A stretch of DNA of 36,932 bases from Sphingomonas sp. UBA4766 (GTDB lineage Bacteria > Pseudomonadota > Alphaproteobacteria > Sphingomonadales > Sphingomonadaceae). The position numbers were made by a program, and so were the translations under genes. Positions 8,631 through 16,587 of the stretch are shown here, piece after piece. The DNA lies in the NCBI GenBank assembly GCA_002403415.1, contig DHHS01000170.1:1-36932 (forward strand). Direction: 5' to 3'. Within the stretch, counting starts at the first letter, position 1. Each line of letters begins with the position of its first letter. Under the pieces are notes generated by a model that was not told the DNA's origin, did no database searches, and saw only the letters and a list, made by a program, of their open reading frames with translations.

Positions 8631-8753
8631 CTACGCGACAAGCTTTGCTCGCTGCCCGGCATCGGAGGCTGCAAGATACATCCTCGTGCCGGGCGCGAAT
8701 TTGGCTCGGTATTGCATCCACCGGTCGAGACGCGCCGACGTCCAGACGCCGGT
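8631..8753 (-). pseudogene. Remnant of a class I cytochrome c 3' end
   Basis: The last 40 codons before the TAG at 8633-8631 read like the C-terminal helix region of class I cytochrome c: WTSARLDRWMQ, then KFAPGTRMYLA with the axial Met, then DAGQRAKLVA. In intact proteins this is followed by a few more residues (fYLk-like), so the stop is slightly early. I find no CxxCH upstream in the same frame. The sequence above it (to about 8900) still looks partly protein-like but shifts frame. I read it as a decayed cytochrome gene beside the P460 operon. Confidence 0.45.
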
Positions 8754-9694
8754 CGAAAGCCGACATGGTCCTGAGTGAGAGATCACGTAGTCCTGACTGC
8801 CTGCAGCGTCGCCCCTTGCGGTGCGAGGCGTTGCGCTGAAAGGAAAAATGCGGGCGTCGGCGGTGGTGGGGAAGGCGACCGACGCCCGGTTCCTGGTGGC
8901 TGCGAAGCTTGGCCAAAGCTCCAAAACAGCAGGAACGAGAGCTTGAACAGACAGCGCGTATCCGGACTTGAGGCCCTGCAATCAGATGAGGGTGCGGGTT
9001 ACGCAACCTTGCGCACACGCCGACCGTCGCGAAGGCTGCATGGCATTCGCGGAAGGCGCAACGGTCATCATGCACCCGAGGCCCATCAGCCGGGAGCGAG
9101 ATTTGAGTCTTGATGGCCGCCTCCCTCCGGTTAGCTGGTTGGTGCGCAGTCAAGTTGTCCAAAGGCGTTTGGATTGCAGGCAAGCTAACCGCTTGTGACA
9201 GAGTCCGCGCGCGCAATGCTGCTATTGACCGAACGATATTGCGCCATATTGGCCGTGGCGAGCATTTGGGGCCAACGCCTCGGCTGATCGTCAAGATCTG
9301 CATGGCTGCCGATTGATCGCATATCCACCGGCGCCCTGACCCGCCAACGGTCCTCGCACAAAGGACAGACAGGCTGCCTGAAATGCGCTGCGGCGAGGCG
9401 CGCCTTTGGAACGCAGGGCAAGATTTTCGGGTCCAGCGGTGCGCCATTCGCGGCCAAAGGGCGCGCCTGTCCCAAGCGAGCGCCCCATGTCATGATTGCG
9501 ATTTTCACCTTCGTTCTATCCGCCCTTGCAGCCTATTTCCGCAGCACAAGCACAGGCGTTGAAGGGGGGCAGCCGTCGTCCAGGTCTGGCTGGCGTGCGA
9601 CGTTGGCGTTGGGTGCGGCAGCGTGCATCATTGCGCAGCATGCGGCCATGCCGCCACGCCAGCCTTGCCCAGCCGGTCTCGCATTGGTGACGGT
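8754..9694. other. About 0.9 kb with no supported gene; probably decayed sequence
   Basis: Long open frames occur on both strands because of high GC, but none shows a family signature, a good ribosome site or a sensible amino-acid pattern (they are rich in Arg, Cys and His). The part next to 8754-8980 is probably the upstream part of the broken cytochrome gene. A short frame starting at 9492 on the plus strand has a hydrophobic start, but I would not call it a gene. Confidence 0.5.
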
Positions 9695-10558
9695 TCAGAT
9701 ATTGTCCGGCTGATCGCGCTTCTTCGATGCGTGCGCCACTTGACGCGGTGCCTCGCCGGTGACCCTGGCAAACACCCGCGAAAAGGCGGCCGCGCTGTCA
9801 TATCCGACGCGTCCGGCCACGATCTTGACCGGCTTGCCTTTGGCGAGAAGTTCGCGCGCCAGCGTCATTCGCCAGCGGGTCAGATAGTCCATCGGGGTCC
9901 TCCCGACACACGCGCGAAAATGCGTGGCAAAGCGGGTGCGTGACATACCGGCCACCTCGGCAAGATCATCGAGCGACCATGACCGCCGGGGCTGTTCGTG
10001 CATTGCCGTCAACGCCTTGGCCAGCCGGGGATCGGCAAGGCCGCCCAGCACACCACCGCTTACCGTGCCACTGGCCACAACATGCCGCACGATCAGGATC
10101 AAAAGATAATCGAACAGATGGTCGATGGCGGCCTGCCGCCCGTCGTCCTCACCAAACCCTTCGGCAAGCAACAGTTCGCAGACCGGCCCCATCGCCGGGT
10201 GCTCGGCCAACGGAAACAAGACAAGCTCGGGCAGTCCTTCGCCAATCGGGTTGCCGACATCGCCGCCCAGATCGACCTTGGCACACACAAGATCAGCCCC
10301 TCCTTCTGGGGGCGCCGTCAAGCTGTGCGCCCGCCCGCGGGGGAAGAAAACCAGCATGGGTTCGCTGATCTTTATGTCTGCCGCGCCAGTGCGGCTTAAC
10401 GTCAGTTCCCCCTTTCTGAGGAGGTGAAGATAGCCACATTCGGTAAACTGCGCCGCGTTGCACAAATTGCCCGAGAAGAACGCCCGCGCGCTCGGGGCGG
10501 TGTGCGCAAACAGGGCGGCAAGGTTATCCATTTGAACGATCTGCAATGAAGTTGGCAC
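9695..10558 (-). CDS. AraC-family regulator with cupin-type sensor domain
   Basis: The product is 287 residues from GTG 10558, or 278 from ATG 10531, which fits the family start (MDNLAALF) equally well. The N-terminal half is the cupin-type sensor seen in many AraC regulators of oxidoreductase genes (CGYLHLLRKGELTL, MLVFFPRGRAHSL). The C-terminal half is a complete AraC domain (WSLDDLAEVAGMSRTRFATHFR and VKIVAGRVGYDSAAAFSRVFAR). It is divergently arranged with the AhpD-like gene at 10627, with only 68 bases between them, so it very probably controls that operon. It is not closely related to the tandem AraC pair upstream. Confidence 0.87.
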   Translation of the reverse strand: MPTSLQIVQMDNLAALFAHTAPSARAFFSGNLCNAAQFTECGYLHLLRKGELTLSRTGAADIKISEPMLVFFPRGRAHSLTAPPEGGADLVCAKVDLGGDVGNPIGEGLPELVLFPLAEHPAMGPVCELLLAEGFGEDDGRQAAIDHLFDYLLILIVRHVVASGTVSGGVLGGLADPRLAKALTAMHEQPRRSWSLDDLAEVAGMSRTRFATHFRACVGRTPMDYLTRWRMTLARELLAKGKPVKIVAGRVGYDSAAAFSRVFARVTGEAPRQVAHASKKRDQPDNI

Positions 10559-10626
10559 CTATCTGCATCGATAGCAGCCCATATAGCTGTTGTGCAACCC
10601 CGCACCGATCATGAAAGGAAATTCAA

Positions 10627-11172
10627 ATGCCCCGTATCAACCCCGTAGAACTCGCCACCGCTGACACTGGCGTCCAGGCAACCCTCGGCGCTGTCAAGGC
10701 GAAGATTGGCATGGTCCCCAATCTGTTTGCAACCTTCGCTCAGGCCCCCGCCGTGCTGAACGGCAACCTCGCTTTCGCCGATGCGCTGACCAAGGGCGTT
10801 CTGACCGCCGCACAGCGCGAAATCGTTTCGCTCGCTGTCGCCCAGTATAACAGCTGCCACTATTGCCTGTCGGCACACACGCTGCTCGGCAAGGGTGCCG
10901 GCCTGTCGCCCGCTGCCATCCGCGCTGCCCGTCAGGGCAAGGGCGAAAGCGCGATCGACAACGCCATTGCGACGCTTGCGCTGCGTATCGTCGAAACGCG
11001 CGGTCAGGTCAGCGACGCCGATCTGTCTGAAGCCCGTCTCGCCGGTCTTGACGATGCCCGCATTGTCGAAATCGTCGGCAATGTTGCGCACAATGTGCTG
11101 ACCAACTTCATGAACAACGTCGCCCAGACCAAGATCGACTTCCCGGTCGTCGATGTGGCGATTGCGGCCTGA
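10627..11172 (+). CDS. AhpD-like / carboxymuconolactone decarboxylase family protein
   Basis: This 181-residue all-helical protein carries the redox motif SCHYCLSAH (CxxC plus His) in the AhpD/CMD fold at about residues 78-86, preceded by LTAAQREIVSLAVAQ. Proteins of this uncharacterised peroxidase-related branch are thought to reduce hydroperoxides or alkylhydroperoxidase partners through the two cysteines. The C-terminal part (IVEIVGNVAHNVLTNFMNNVA) also matches the family. The ribosome site is AAAGGAAA, eight bases before ATG 10627. It is the first gene of a two-gene operon and is divergent from an AraC regulator. Confidence 0.88.
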   Translation: MPRINPVELATADTGVQATLGAVKAKIGMVPNLFATFAQAPAVLNGNLAFADALTKGVLTAAQREIVSLAVAQYNSCHYCLSAHTLLGKGAGLSPAAIRAARQGKGESAIDNAIATLALRIVETRGQVSDADLSEARLAGLDDARIVEIVGNVAHNVLTNFMNNVAQTKIDFPVVDVAIAA

Positions 11173-11241
11173 TCGTATTGCTTGCGGGCCGGTGCAACGC
11201 ATCGGCCCGCGCCCCAACCTGATTTGAAAGGAACACGACCC

Positions 11242-11613
11242 ATGAACCTGCAATTCCTCACCCCGAAGCTGCATGGCGCTTTGGACTATATCGCCGCTGG
11301 TGCGCTGATCGTGTTGCCCTTCCTGCTCGGTCTTCAGGGCATTGAGCTCTGGCTGTCCGTCGCGGGCGGTTCCGGCCTGATCCTCTACAGCCTGCTCACC
11401 GATTATGCGTTCGGTATAATCAAGCTGGTGTCTTTTGACCTCCACCTGTTGCTCGATCTCGCGGCTGGGGTGGCGTTCATTGTTGCGCCGTTCGTCCTCG
11501 GCTTCGGCTTCCTCGCATCAATCTATTATCCGGTGATGGCGGCTGGCGTGCTCGCGGTGGTTGCCTTTACCGCGCGTGCCGACCCATCAATCCGGCAGAG
11601 CGCCGCTGCCTGA
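11242..11613 (+). CDS. Small four-helix integral membrane protein, SPW-repeat-like
   Basis: This 123-residue protein starts at ATG 11242 behind GAAAGGAA; an earlier in-frame ATG at 11182 lacks a ribosome site and adds a charged, unlikely leader. It has four predicted membrane segments (about 15-32, 38-58, 66-86, 90-112) with short loops, beginning LTPKLHGALDYIAAGALIVLPFLLG. The pattern resembles SPW-repeat-type membrane proteins found with AhpD-like genes. Its role is unknown; its place 69 bases after the AhpD-like gene suggests a shared stress-related operon. Confidence 0.7.
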   Translation: MNLQFLTPKLHGALDYIAAGALIVLPFLLGLQGIELWLSVAGGSGLILYSLLTDYAFGIIKLVSFDLHLLLDLAAGVAFIVAPFVLGFGFLASIYYPVMAAGVLAVVAFTARADPSIRQSAAA

Positions 11614-11650
11614 GCACGTCTAACAAGGACACGACTGTTGTTATCAACAA

Positions 11651-11692
11651 TGCCACCCTGCATGTCCCGGTCGCGGCATGCAGGGTACGGCA
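11651..11692 (+). terminator. Strong hairpin after the AhpD-like operon
   Basis: ACCCTGCATG (11655-11664) and CATGCAGGGT (11677-11686) pair perfectly over 10 bases around a 12-base loop. TGCC and GGCA extend the stem after a two-base bulge. No T-run follows, so it is either a Rho-assisted end or an mRNA-protecting stem. It lies 38 bases after the operon's last stop. The rest of 11614-11900 shows nothing else. Confidence 0.5.
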
Positions 11693-11900
11693 CGTCTGGC
11701 GTGTGGCTCCACGATCTGGGTTATGGACCAACGCCCTCAGCGCCGTGATTCAGTCGGCAGGTGAAATTTCCTTACAGAGCTCAATGCCTCTCCGTTCTGG
11801 CTTTTGCAGCATCAGCCAACAGCGACCAGCCGATGAAAACGAGCCCGCTCGGCGCAAGGCGAGGCGGTGTGCGGCACTCCAACAGGGGTGCCGCTCCCCT

Positions 11901-12479
11901 TTATTTCTCCAGCACCGGATAGCCATCGACATAAGTCCAGTCGGTGGCTTTGGCCGGCTCGTGGCAGGTCAGACAATCTACCTTGTAATCGGTCGATGTT
12001 GTCTTGGTCGGCGCGCCCTGGTCAAACCATGCCCAGCCCCAGCCTTCGCCCCACAATTTGTTGTCGGGATGGCTGTTCTTGCTGTCCTTGACCATGACGA
12101 ACCAGCCTTTCAGCGTTTTGGTATGGCTGACCGTGCCCGTCGTCATTGGTCCTGTCGTCGCCTCGAATACTTCTTTCACCAGCGTCGTGCCGTCCGCGAA
12201 TTTGCCGTTGGCGCGATGCCCGGCTGCGGCACCGGGCGAGGCATAGACGATGTGCATCTCCTTCGATCCAGCTGCCTTGTCGTCTGCCACAGCCCAGGTT
12301 CCGAGATACTGATAGGTATCGCGATAATTGGTCGGCACCCGCAAGGTGCCCGAAGCGTCAGCGCCGCTGTCGACAGCCACTTTCTCGACCGGGCCGGTGG
12401 CGGTGGTTGCGGCTGGCTTGTCGCATCCGGCAACCGCAAGCAGCAGTGCGGTAAAGGCGAGCGGTTTGATCTTACGCAT
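11901..12479 (-). CDS. Cytochrome P460-family lipoprotein (copy C, near-duplicate of copy A)
   Basis: This 192-residue protein starts at ATG 12479, chosen for GAGGAAA upstream and the lipoprotein signal that follows (LAFTALLLAVAGC). Its mature part matches copy A (7344-7934) almost residue for residue, including the WGEGWGWAWFDQG stretch and the heme motif CLTCH. DNA identity is also high over roughly 450 bases. The signal peptides differ, so only the mature domain was duplicated or kept homogeneous by gene conversion. It is monocistronic here. It is presumed to act in the periplasm, anchored to a membrane; substrate not known. Confidence 0.85.
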   Translation of the reverse strand: MRKIKPLAFTALLLAVAGCDKPAATTATGPVEKVAVDSGADASGTLRVPTNYRDTYQYLGTWAVADDKAAGSKEMHIVYASPGAAAGHRANGKFADGTTLVKEVFEATTGPMTTGTVSHTKTLKGWFVMVKDSKNSHPDNKLWGEGWGWAWFDQGAPTKTTSTDYKVDCLTCHEPAKATDWTYVDGYPVLEK

Positions 12480-12682
12480 GCAAGCTTTCCTCGTATCAAT
12501 TGTCTCGAATATGGTCGGAATCGGCTGGCTGGAACACGATGGACAGGCACGTGATTTGTAGGACTCGCTGAACACCATGGCGGAGCCGAAAGCTGAACAA
12601 CAGTTCAGCATAAAGGTGTTTCGGGGTCAATTGGATTCTCCAGCCAAATCTCGACGGTCCATCGACAAGGGTTCCGAGGACG

Positions 12683-12790
12683 TCATGGCAGCAGTGTGAC
12701 CTCGCGCTTCTGCGCCAGCGAGGTGTGGATCGCGGCAATCGACCCCGAGATCGCGCCTCGATGGGATCCAAAACTCAAGGTGCATTCCGC
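12683..12790 (-). pseudogene. 3' remnant of a Gfo/Idh/MocA-type oxidoreductase gene
   Basis: Reading toward the TGA at 12685-12683 gives GAISGSIAAIHTSLAQKREV followed by TLLP. This matches the C-terminal helix of Gfo/Idh/MocA dehydrogenases (typically G-x-x-x-G-S-[IL]-x-A-I-H-x-S-[IL]-A-x-x-R-E-V). The upstream part of the gene is absent; within about 35 codons the frame loses all family likeness. This is a truncated leftover next to the SDR gene. Confidence 0.45.
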
Positions 12791-12850
12791 GATAAACGAC
12801 CGAAACCTGCAACAGCGTACGCCTCGATTGGCGAGTCGCAAAGCTCTTGA

Positions 12851-13528
12851 TCAAGACCCTGAACCGCGGAAAACGACCTCTGCTGTCGCAGGGTCAGGCG
12901 GCGAACGGTGCAGCGCGAGGAAGGCGTCGGCGATCTTCTCCGGCGCAAAAGCGGTGCCAGCTGCAACCTCACCAGCGATCGTGACCGTGCCAACGCGGAT
13001 GCCACTGGGTGCCAGCTCTGCGGCCAGCATCAGCGCCAATGCGCGGATGCCGGCTTTGCCCACCGACAGCGAGGGTGCCTGAGGGGAGGGGTAAAGCGCA
13101 AGGCCGCCGCCGGTGAACAGCAAAGTCCCGCGCCCTGCTGCAATCATCGCCGGGGCGAGCGCCCGCGCGGCGACCAGCGCGCCGGTCACACACAGCTGGA
13201 AATCCGCATCAAAGCTTTCGGGTGTCGTCGCCAGCACCGGGCCCGGGCGCCACAGTGCCGCGTTATAGACCAAAACCTCGGCATCTCCGAACGCATCGCG
13301 CGCGGCATCGAGTGCCGTGGTCAGCGCGGTCGCATGACCGGCATCGGCAGCAAAACCGCGCGCCGCGATGCCGCTCGCGTGAAACGCCGTCACCGCCGCA
13401 TCCAGCTTGGCGGTGTCACGCGCAATCAGCGCCAGCGGATAACCTTCTTTTGCGAAGGCCTCGGCGACGGCACCGCTTACGCCCGGCCCATAGCCGATGA
13501 TGATCGCTGGCCCTTTTGATTGTGTCAT
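12851..13528 (-). CDS. SDR-family oxidoreductase with an atypical active site
   Basis: This 225-residue Rossmann protein has a glycine-rich nucleotide-binding start (IIIGYGPGVSGAVAEAFAKEG), an NAA-type structural strand (LVYNAALWRPGP) and the LLFTGGGLAL strand carrying the catalytic-Ser position. The catalytic YxxxK is not intact: the Lys is present (SLSVGKAGIR) but the residue four before it is Leu. No Tyr sits nearby except in LYPSPQ. The family is secure, but activity as a normal dehydrogenase is doubtful. It follows the SnoaL-like gene by only 12 bases, so the two form an operon. It could be an NADP-binding enzyme with altered chemistry. Confidence 0.82.
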   Translation of the reverse strand: MTQSKGPAIIIGYGPGVSGAVAEAFAKEGYPLALIARDTAKLDAAVTAFHASGIAARGFAADAGHATALTTALDAARDAFGDAEVLVYNAALWRPGPVLATTPESFDADFQLCVTGALVAARALAPAMIAAGRGTLLFTGGGLALYPSPQAPSLSVGKAGIRALALMLAAELAPSGIRVGTVTIAGEVAAGTAFAPEKIADAFLALHRSPPDPATAEVVFRGSGS

Positions 13529-13540
13529 ATTGCGACCCGC

Positions 13541-13978
13541 CTATCCAAGGATCATCGGCGACAGCACGGGGGCCATCAGCATCTCGAACTCAAGATTGGT
13601 GGCCGAAACGATATTCTCGATGATCTTGCCGTCCTTAAGCCGCGCGACATGGGTTTCGTCGAACAGGATGATCCGGTTGGTCGCGGCGACTCCGTAATAG
13701 TCCTTGGCGTGGCATTGGCGCGAATGAAAGCGCGTTACCACGCGCGTGCCATCAGCGGATTCGAACTGGTCGATGATCTCGACCGGTGATTCCGCCGGAA
13801 AGGCGTCGGCAAAGCCGGTCAGCGTCGCCTTATATTCCTCGATACCTTCAATCGGCCCTGATGGTTTCAGCCCGGTAAACCCTCGAATATCGTGGTGCAT
13901 GGTCGCATCTGCAGCCGCCAGATCGGCACGGCCAAGAAATTCGGTGGTAAATCGGCGTACGATTGCCAGATTGTCCAT
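13541..13978 (-). CDS. SnoaL-like (NTF2-fold) polyketide-cyclase-type protein
   Basis: The product is 145 residues from ATG 13978, chosen because GAGGAG stands just upstream; the further upstream start at 14008 overlaps that site. The pattern (IVRRFTTEFLGRADLAAADATMHHDIRGFTG, GIEEYKATLTGFADAFP, TRVVTRFHSRQCH, HVARLKDGKIIENIV) is that of SnoaL-like ester cyclases and related NTF2-fold proteins that act on small organic substrates. It is co-transcribed with the SDR gene downstream. The pair may modify a small metabolite; which one cannot be told. Confidence 0.8.
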   Translation of the reverse strand: MDNLAIVRRFTTEFLGRADLAAADATMHHDIRGFTGLKPSGPIEGIEEYKATLTGFADAFPAESPVEIIDQFESADGTRVVTRFHSRQCHAKDYYGVAATNRIILFDETHVARLKDGKIIENIVSATNLEFEMLMAPVLSPMILG

Positions 13979-14386
13979 ATTTCGCTCCTCAGCCCAGATT
14001 CGCTTCAATTATTTAACACTGCATACATTCTTTGGCGCCGTAACTGCAACAATAGCTATCGATGCGCGACGCTTTGATCTGCACGATCTTGCGCAAATCT
14101 CCGCCGGCAAGCCCAAAGCGTTGCAAGCGTCAGCCGCATGTTTGAAGTGCCGTCACCGACTGGAAGGCCAGCCGTAACCCTCTGGCGTTCTGCGCGGCGC
14201 AGAGCGTGCATGTGCGCTGCGGTGATCATGCTGTCATAACCGTCGTCCGCCGCTTGAGATCGCTTGGCCTTTGGGGCTGCCGCCAAAGTAATCGTCACCT
14301 GCATCGGCGGCGGGGGAATTGGCAGAAATCGGCAAGTGTTCGGAGATGAGGTACGAATTTATGCCTCATTTTAAATGAGAAAGATA
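13979..14386. other. 408-base intergenic region
   Basis: This holds the promoter side of the SnoaL-SDR operon and the region after the GST-like gene. A minus-strand open frame at 14056-14304 has no start context or family signature. The only clear structure is the inverted repeat at 14365-14379. Confidence 0.5.
14365..14379 (-). terminator. Inverted repeat just after the GST-like gene
   Basis: CTCATTT and AAATGAG flank one base, a perfect 7-base dyad within 10 bases of the GST-like stop codon. In the direction of that gene it is AT-rich and could act as a weak terminator, though no clear T-run follows. Confidence 0.35.
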
Positions 14387-15118
14387 CTAAGCCTTCCCCT
14401 TGGGCACGGCGATGCCGCGGCCAAAACGGGCCTCCATCCGCTGCGTGTGCGCAACTAGCCTGGGAAAGCGCCGCAATATCGCCGCGAGTGACGTCTCCAG
14501 ATTGGCAAAATGGATGGAGGCCAGCATACCATAGGCCGCCGCGTCGATGCTGCGCGGGACATCGCCCAGCATGAAGGGCTTGTCGCCCAATATCTGATCG
14601 AGCGCGAGCAGATTGGCCTCTGCCTTTTGCTGACGTTCAGCAACCGTATAGCGCCCATAGCCCTGCAGGCGAATGCGCCTGCGCACCCCCCGACGAAAGA
14701 TCATCCCCACCAGCAGGCGCAGCGGCCAGGGCCACGGCCCCAGAAAATTGTCGCGAACATGGGGCCACACCGCATCGTCGTTCCATCGGCTGTCGATCAG
14801 CATGAAGAACATATGTTCGTCGATCATCTGCTGCACCGCGCGGCTCAGGCCGCGCTCGGCATCGCTCAGCCCGACATCAACATCGATCCCGTGACGCGCG
14901 CTCAGCGTAGCGATGATCACCTCACTATCGTCGATCCAGCTGCCGTCGTCTAATCTGACAAAGGGAACCCGTCGGCGGGGCGCACGCGACGCAAGGTTGC
15001 TCGCGACGCGCTCAAACTCCAGCCCGGCCAATTGCAGCCAAACATCGACCTTGAGGCAAAGATTGCTGGGCTGCATTCCGCCCCACGCAGCCTTGAAGAT
15101 ATGCAATGTCATCGTCAT
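14387..15118 (-). CDS. GST-family protein, metaxin/Tom37-like
   Basis: The product is about 243 residues from ATG 15118 (or 15112), with AAGGA seven bases upstream; a longer upstream frame has no support. The N-terminal thioredoxin-like domain (LHIFKAAWGGMQPSNLCLKVDVWLQLAGLEFE, then RRRVPFVRLDDGSWIDDSEVIIATL) and C-terminal helical domain (LLALDQILGDKPFMLGDVPRSIDAAAYGMLAS) are those of GST-like proteins of the metaxin/Tom37 branch. There is no obvious catalytic Ser/Cys at the usual N-terminal place, so classic glutathione transfer is uncertain. It is transcribed alone. A mobile region begins about 90 bases upstream of its start. Confidence 0.8.
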   Translation of the reverse strand: MTMTLHIFKAAWGGMQPSNLCLKVDVWLQLAGLEFERVASNLASRAPRRRVPFVRLDDGSWIDDSEVIIATLSARHGIDVDVGLSDAERGLSRAVQQMIDEHMFFMLIDSRWNDDAVWPHVRDNFLGPWPWPLRLLVGMIFRRGVRRRIRLQGYGRYTVAERQQKAEANLLALDQILGDKPFMLGDVPRSIDAAAYGMLASIHFANLETSLAAILRRFPRLVAHTQRMEARFGRGIAVPKGKA

Positions 15119-15204
15119 CAGCGCATCCTTGCCTTCGTCAGAGAGCTGGGGCCAGCATAGGCCATATTGTCTACCGTCGCGACCCACACCACAGACTTCT
15201 TCGA

Positions 15205-15302
15205 ACCGCCAAGGGATTGTCGGAGGCTCCAATGCCTGAGAAAGCGGAGCCGATATGAGCAAAACAACGAACAAGTTTTCACCCGAGGTTCGTAGTCGCG
15301 CA
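15205..15302 (+). mobile_element. 5' stub of an IS3-family element (start of orfA)
   Basis: ATG 15255 opens with MSKTTNKFSPEVRSRA, the highly typical first residues of IS3-family OrfA helix-turn-helix proteins. It is preceded by the usual leader (CGGAGGCTCC..., 15220 onward) and a likely left terminal repeat near 15208-15217. After codon 16 the expected sequence (RMVLDHE-like) stops abruptly and IS110 sequence follows. No orfB or right end appears on the far side of the IS110 element. Only about 100 bases of the IS remain. Confidence 0.7.
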
Positions 15303-15498
15303 TCCACAGAAGCGGCGAGCAAGGTGCGAACTTCGGACCGTTACCAGAGTGAAGAAGGTGACTGCCGCTGTATTTGGCGAGGACTTGGCGGCGCGCACGA
15401 AGGGTGCGCCGCCTGCGTCCGTTGCTGATCTTGCTTGCACCTCTGCGGCGCTCGGCGCTTCCTCCGCTCCGGTTAAACGGAAGCGAAGGAGTCGGGTG
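15303..15498 (+). ncRNA. Candidate IS110 bridge RNA in the left-end leader
   Basis: IS110-group elements encode, between their left end and the transposase, a structured bridge RNA with two loops that pair with target and donor DNA. This leader has the right length and place. It contains a strong hairpin at 15387-15413 (GGCGGCG and CAC pairing with GTG and CGCCGCC around GAAGG) and a second possible stem near 15460-15482 (GCTTCC with GGAAGC). No loop-target pairing could be checked by eye, so this is a position- and structure-based call. Confidence 0.4.
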
Positions 15499-16587
15499 AT
15501 GGAGTACTTTGCAGGGCTCGATGTGTCGATCGAGGAGACCGCGATCTGTGTGGTTGGCGATGACGGCAAGGTGGTGCTGGAGACCGAAGTCCCGACCGAT
15601 CCGCAGCAGATCGCCGATGCGCTGGAGCGCTATGCCGGACGCCTGCGCCGGGTCGGTCACGAAGCAGGATCGATCTCGCCCTGGCTGCATGCCGGGATGC
15701 TGGCGCTGGGGCTCCCGGCCGTGTGTCTGGAGACCCGCCACGTGCGCGCAGCGCTGTCGGCCCAGCGCAACAAGACCGATGCCGCCGATGCACTCGGCAT
15801 CGCGCATATCATGCGCACGGGCTGGTTCCGCGAGGCGCATATTAAAACGGAAGACTGCTACCGGATCCGCCTGCTGCTGGTGCAGCGGCGCAACCTGAAG
15901 CGCAAGTTCCTCGATATCGAGAACGCCATCCGCCACTCATTGAAGGTGTTCGGGATCCGTCTCGGCAAGGTCGGCCGCGGATCGATGGAGAAGGCCGTGC
16001 GCGAGGCGGTTGCAGGCGATGCGATGACCGCCGGGCTGATGGACTGCATGCTCAGAGCCCGCGCAGCGCTGTGGGAGGAGTATCTCATCCTGCACAAGCT
16101 GGTCACCCAGCTGGCGATGCGCGACGAGCTGTGCCGCAGGTTCATGGCGATCCCCGGCGTCGGCCCGGTGACCTCCCTGAGCTTCAAGAGTGCGATCGAC
16201 GATCCCGCCCGGTTCCGCCGGTCGCGCAATGTCGCTGCCTATTTTGGGCTCACCTCGCGCCGCTGGCAGTCGGGTAGCTCGATCGACGTAAAGGGGCGGA
16301 TCAGCAAGGCGGGTGATCCCGATGTGCGCCGCGCGCTCTATGAAGCTGCATCCGCGATGCTCACCCGGTTCAAGGGCCGCGATACGATCAAGAGCTGGGG
16401 GCTGAAGCTCGCCAAGACCAAGTGCCACGCCAAGGCGCGTGTCGCGGTCGCCCGCAAGCTTGCCATCGTGATGCACGCAATGTGGCGCGACGGCACGTTC
16501 TATGTCGGCGATCCCGACCGGGATGCGCACGAGATCGACAGCGTGAACGCTTCGAAGCTGCGGCGTCTGAGCTACGCGCGGTCATGA
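15499..16587 (+). CDS. IS110-family DEDD transposase
   Basis: The product is 362 residues from ATG 15499, with GAAGGAG just upstream; in-frame codons before it belong to the leader. It has an N-terminal RuvC-like DEDD domain (GLDVSIEETAICVV with the first Asp, HEAGSISPWL with the Glu, KTDAADALGIAHI with the Asp pair) and a C-terminal Tnp domain with MAIPGVGPVTSLSF, AAYFGLTSRRWQSGSS (catalytic-Ser region) and ISKAGDPDVRRALYEAA. All catalytic positions appear intact. It recombines the element's circular form into target DNA guided by an RNA made from the same element. The length is normal for the family. Confidence 0.93.
   Translation: MEYFAGLDVSIEETAICVVGDDGKVVLETEVPTDPQQIADALERYAGRLRRVGHEAGSISPWLHAGMLALGLPAVCLETRHVRAALSAQRNKTDAADALGIAHIMRTGWFREAHIKTEDCYRIRLLLVQRRNLKRKFLDIENAIRHSLKVFGIRLGKVGRGSMEKAVREAVAGDAMTAGLMDCMLRARAALWEEYLILHKLVTQLAMRDELCRRFMAIPGVGPVTSLSFKSAIDDPARFRRSRNVAAYFGLTSRRWQSGSSIDVKGRISKAGDPDVRRALYEAASAMLTRFKGRDTIKSWGLKLAKTKCHAKARVAVARKLAIVMHAMWRDGTFYVGDPDRDAHEIDSVNASKLRRLSYARS

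Noticed and set aside
8581..9447. A 288-codon minus-strand open frame upstream of the P460 operon
   Set aside because: Amino-acid content is Arg/Cys/His-rich with no signature; the cytochrome c remnant lies in a different frame.
14056..14304. An 82-codon minus-strand frame between the SnoaL-like and GST-like genes
   Set aside because: It has no start signal and no recognisable domain, and its composition is unlike the neighbouring genes.
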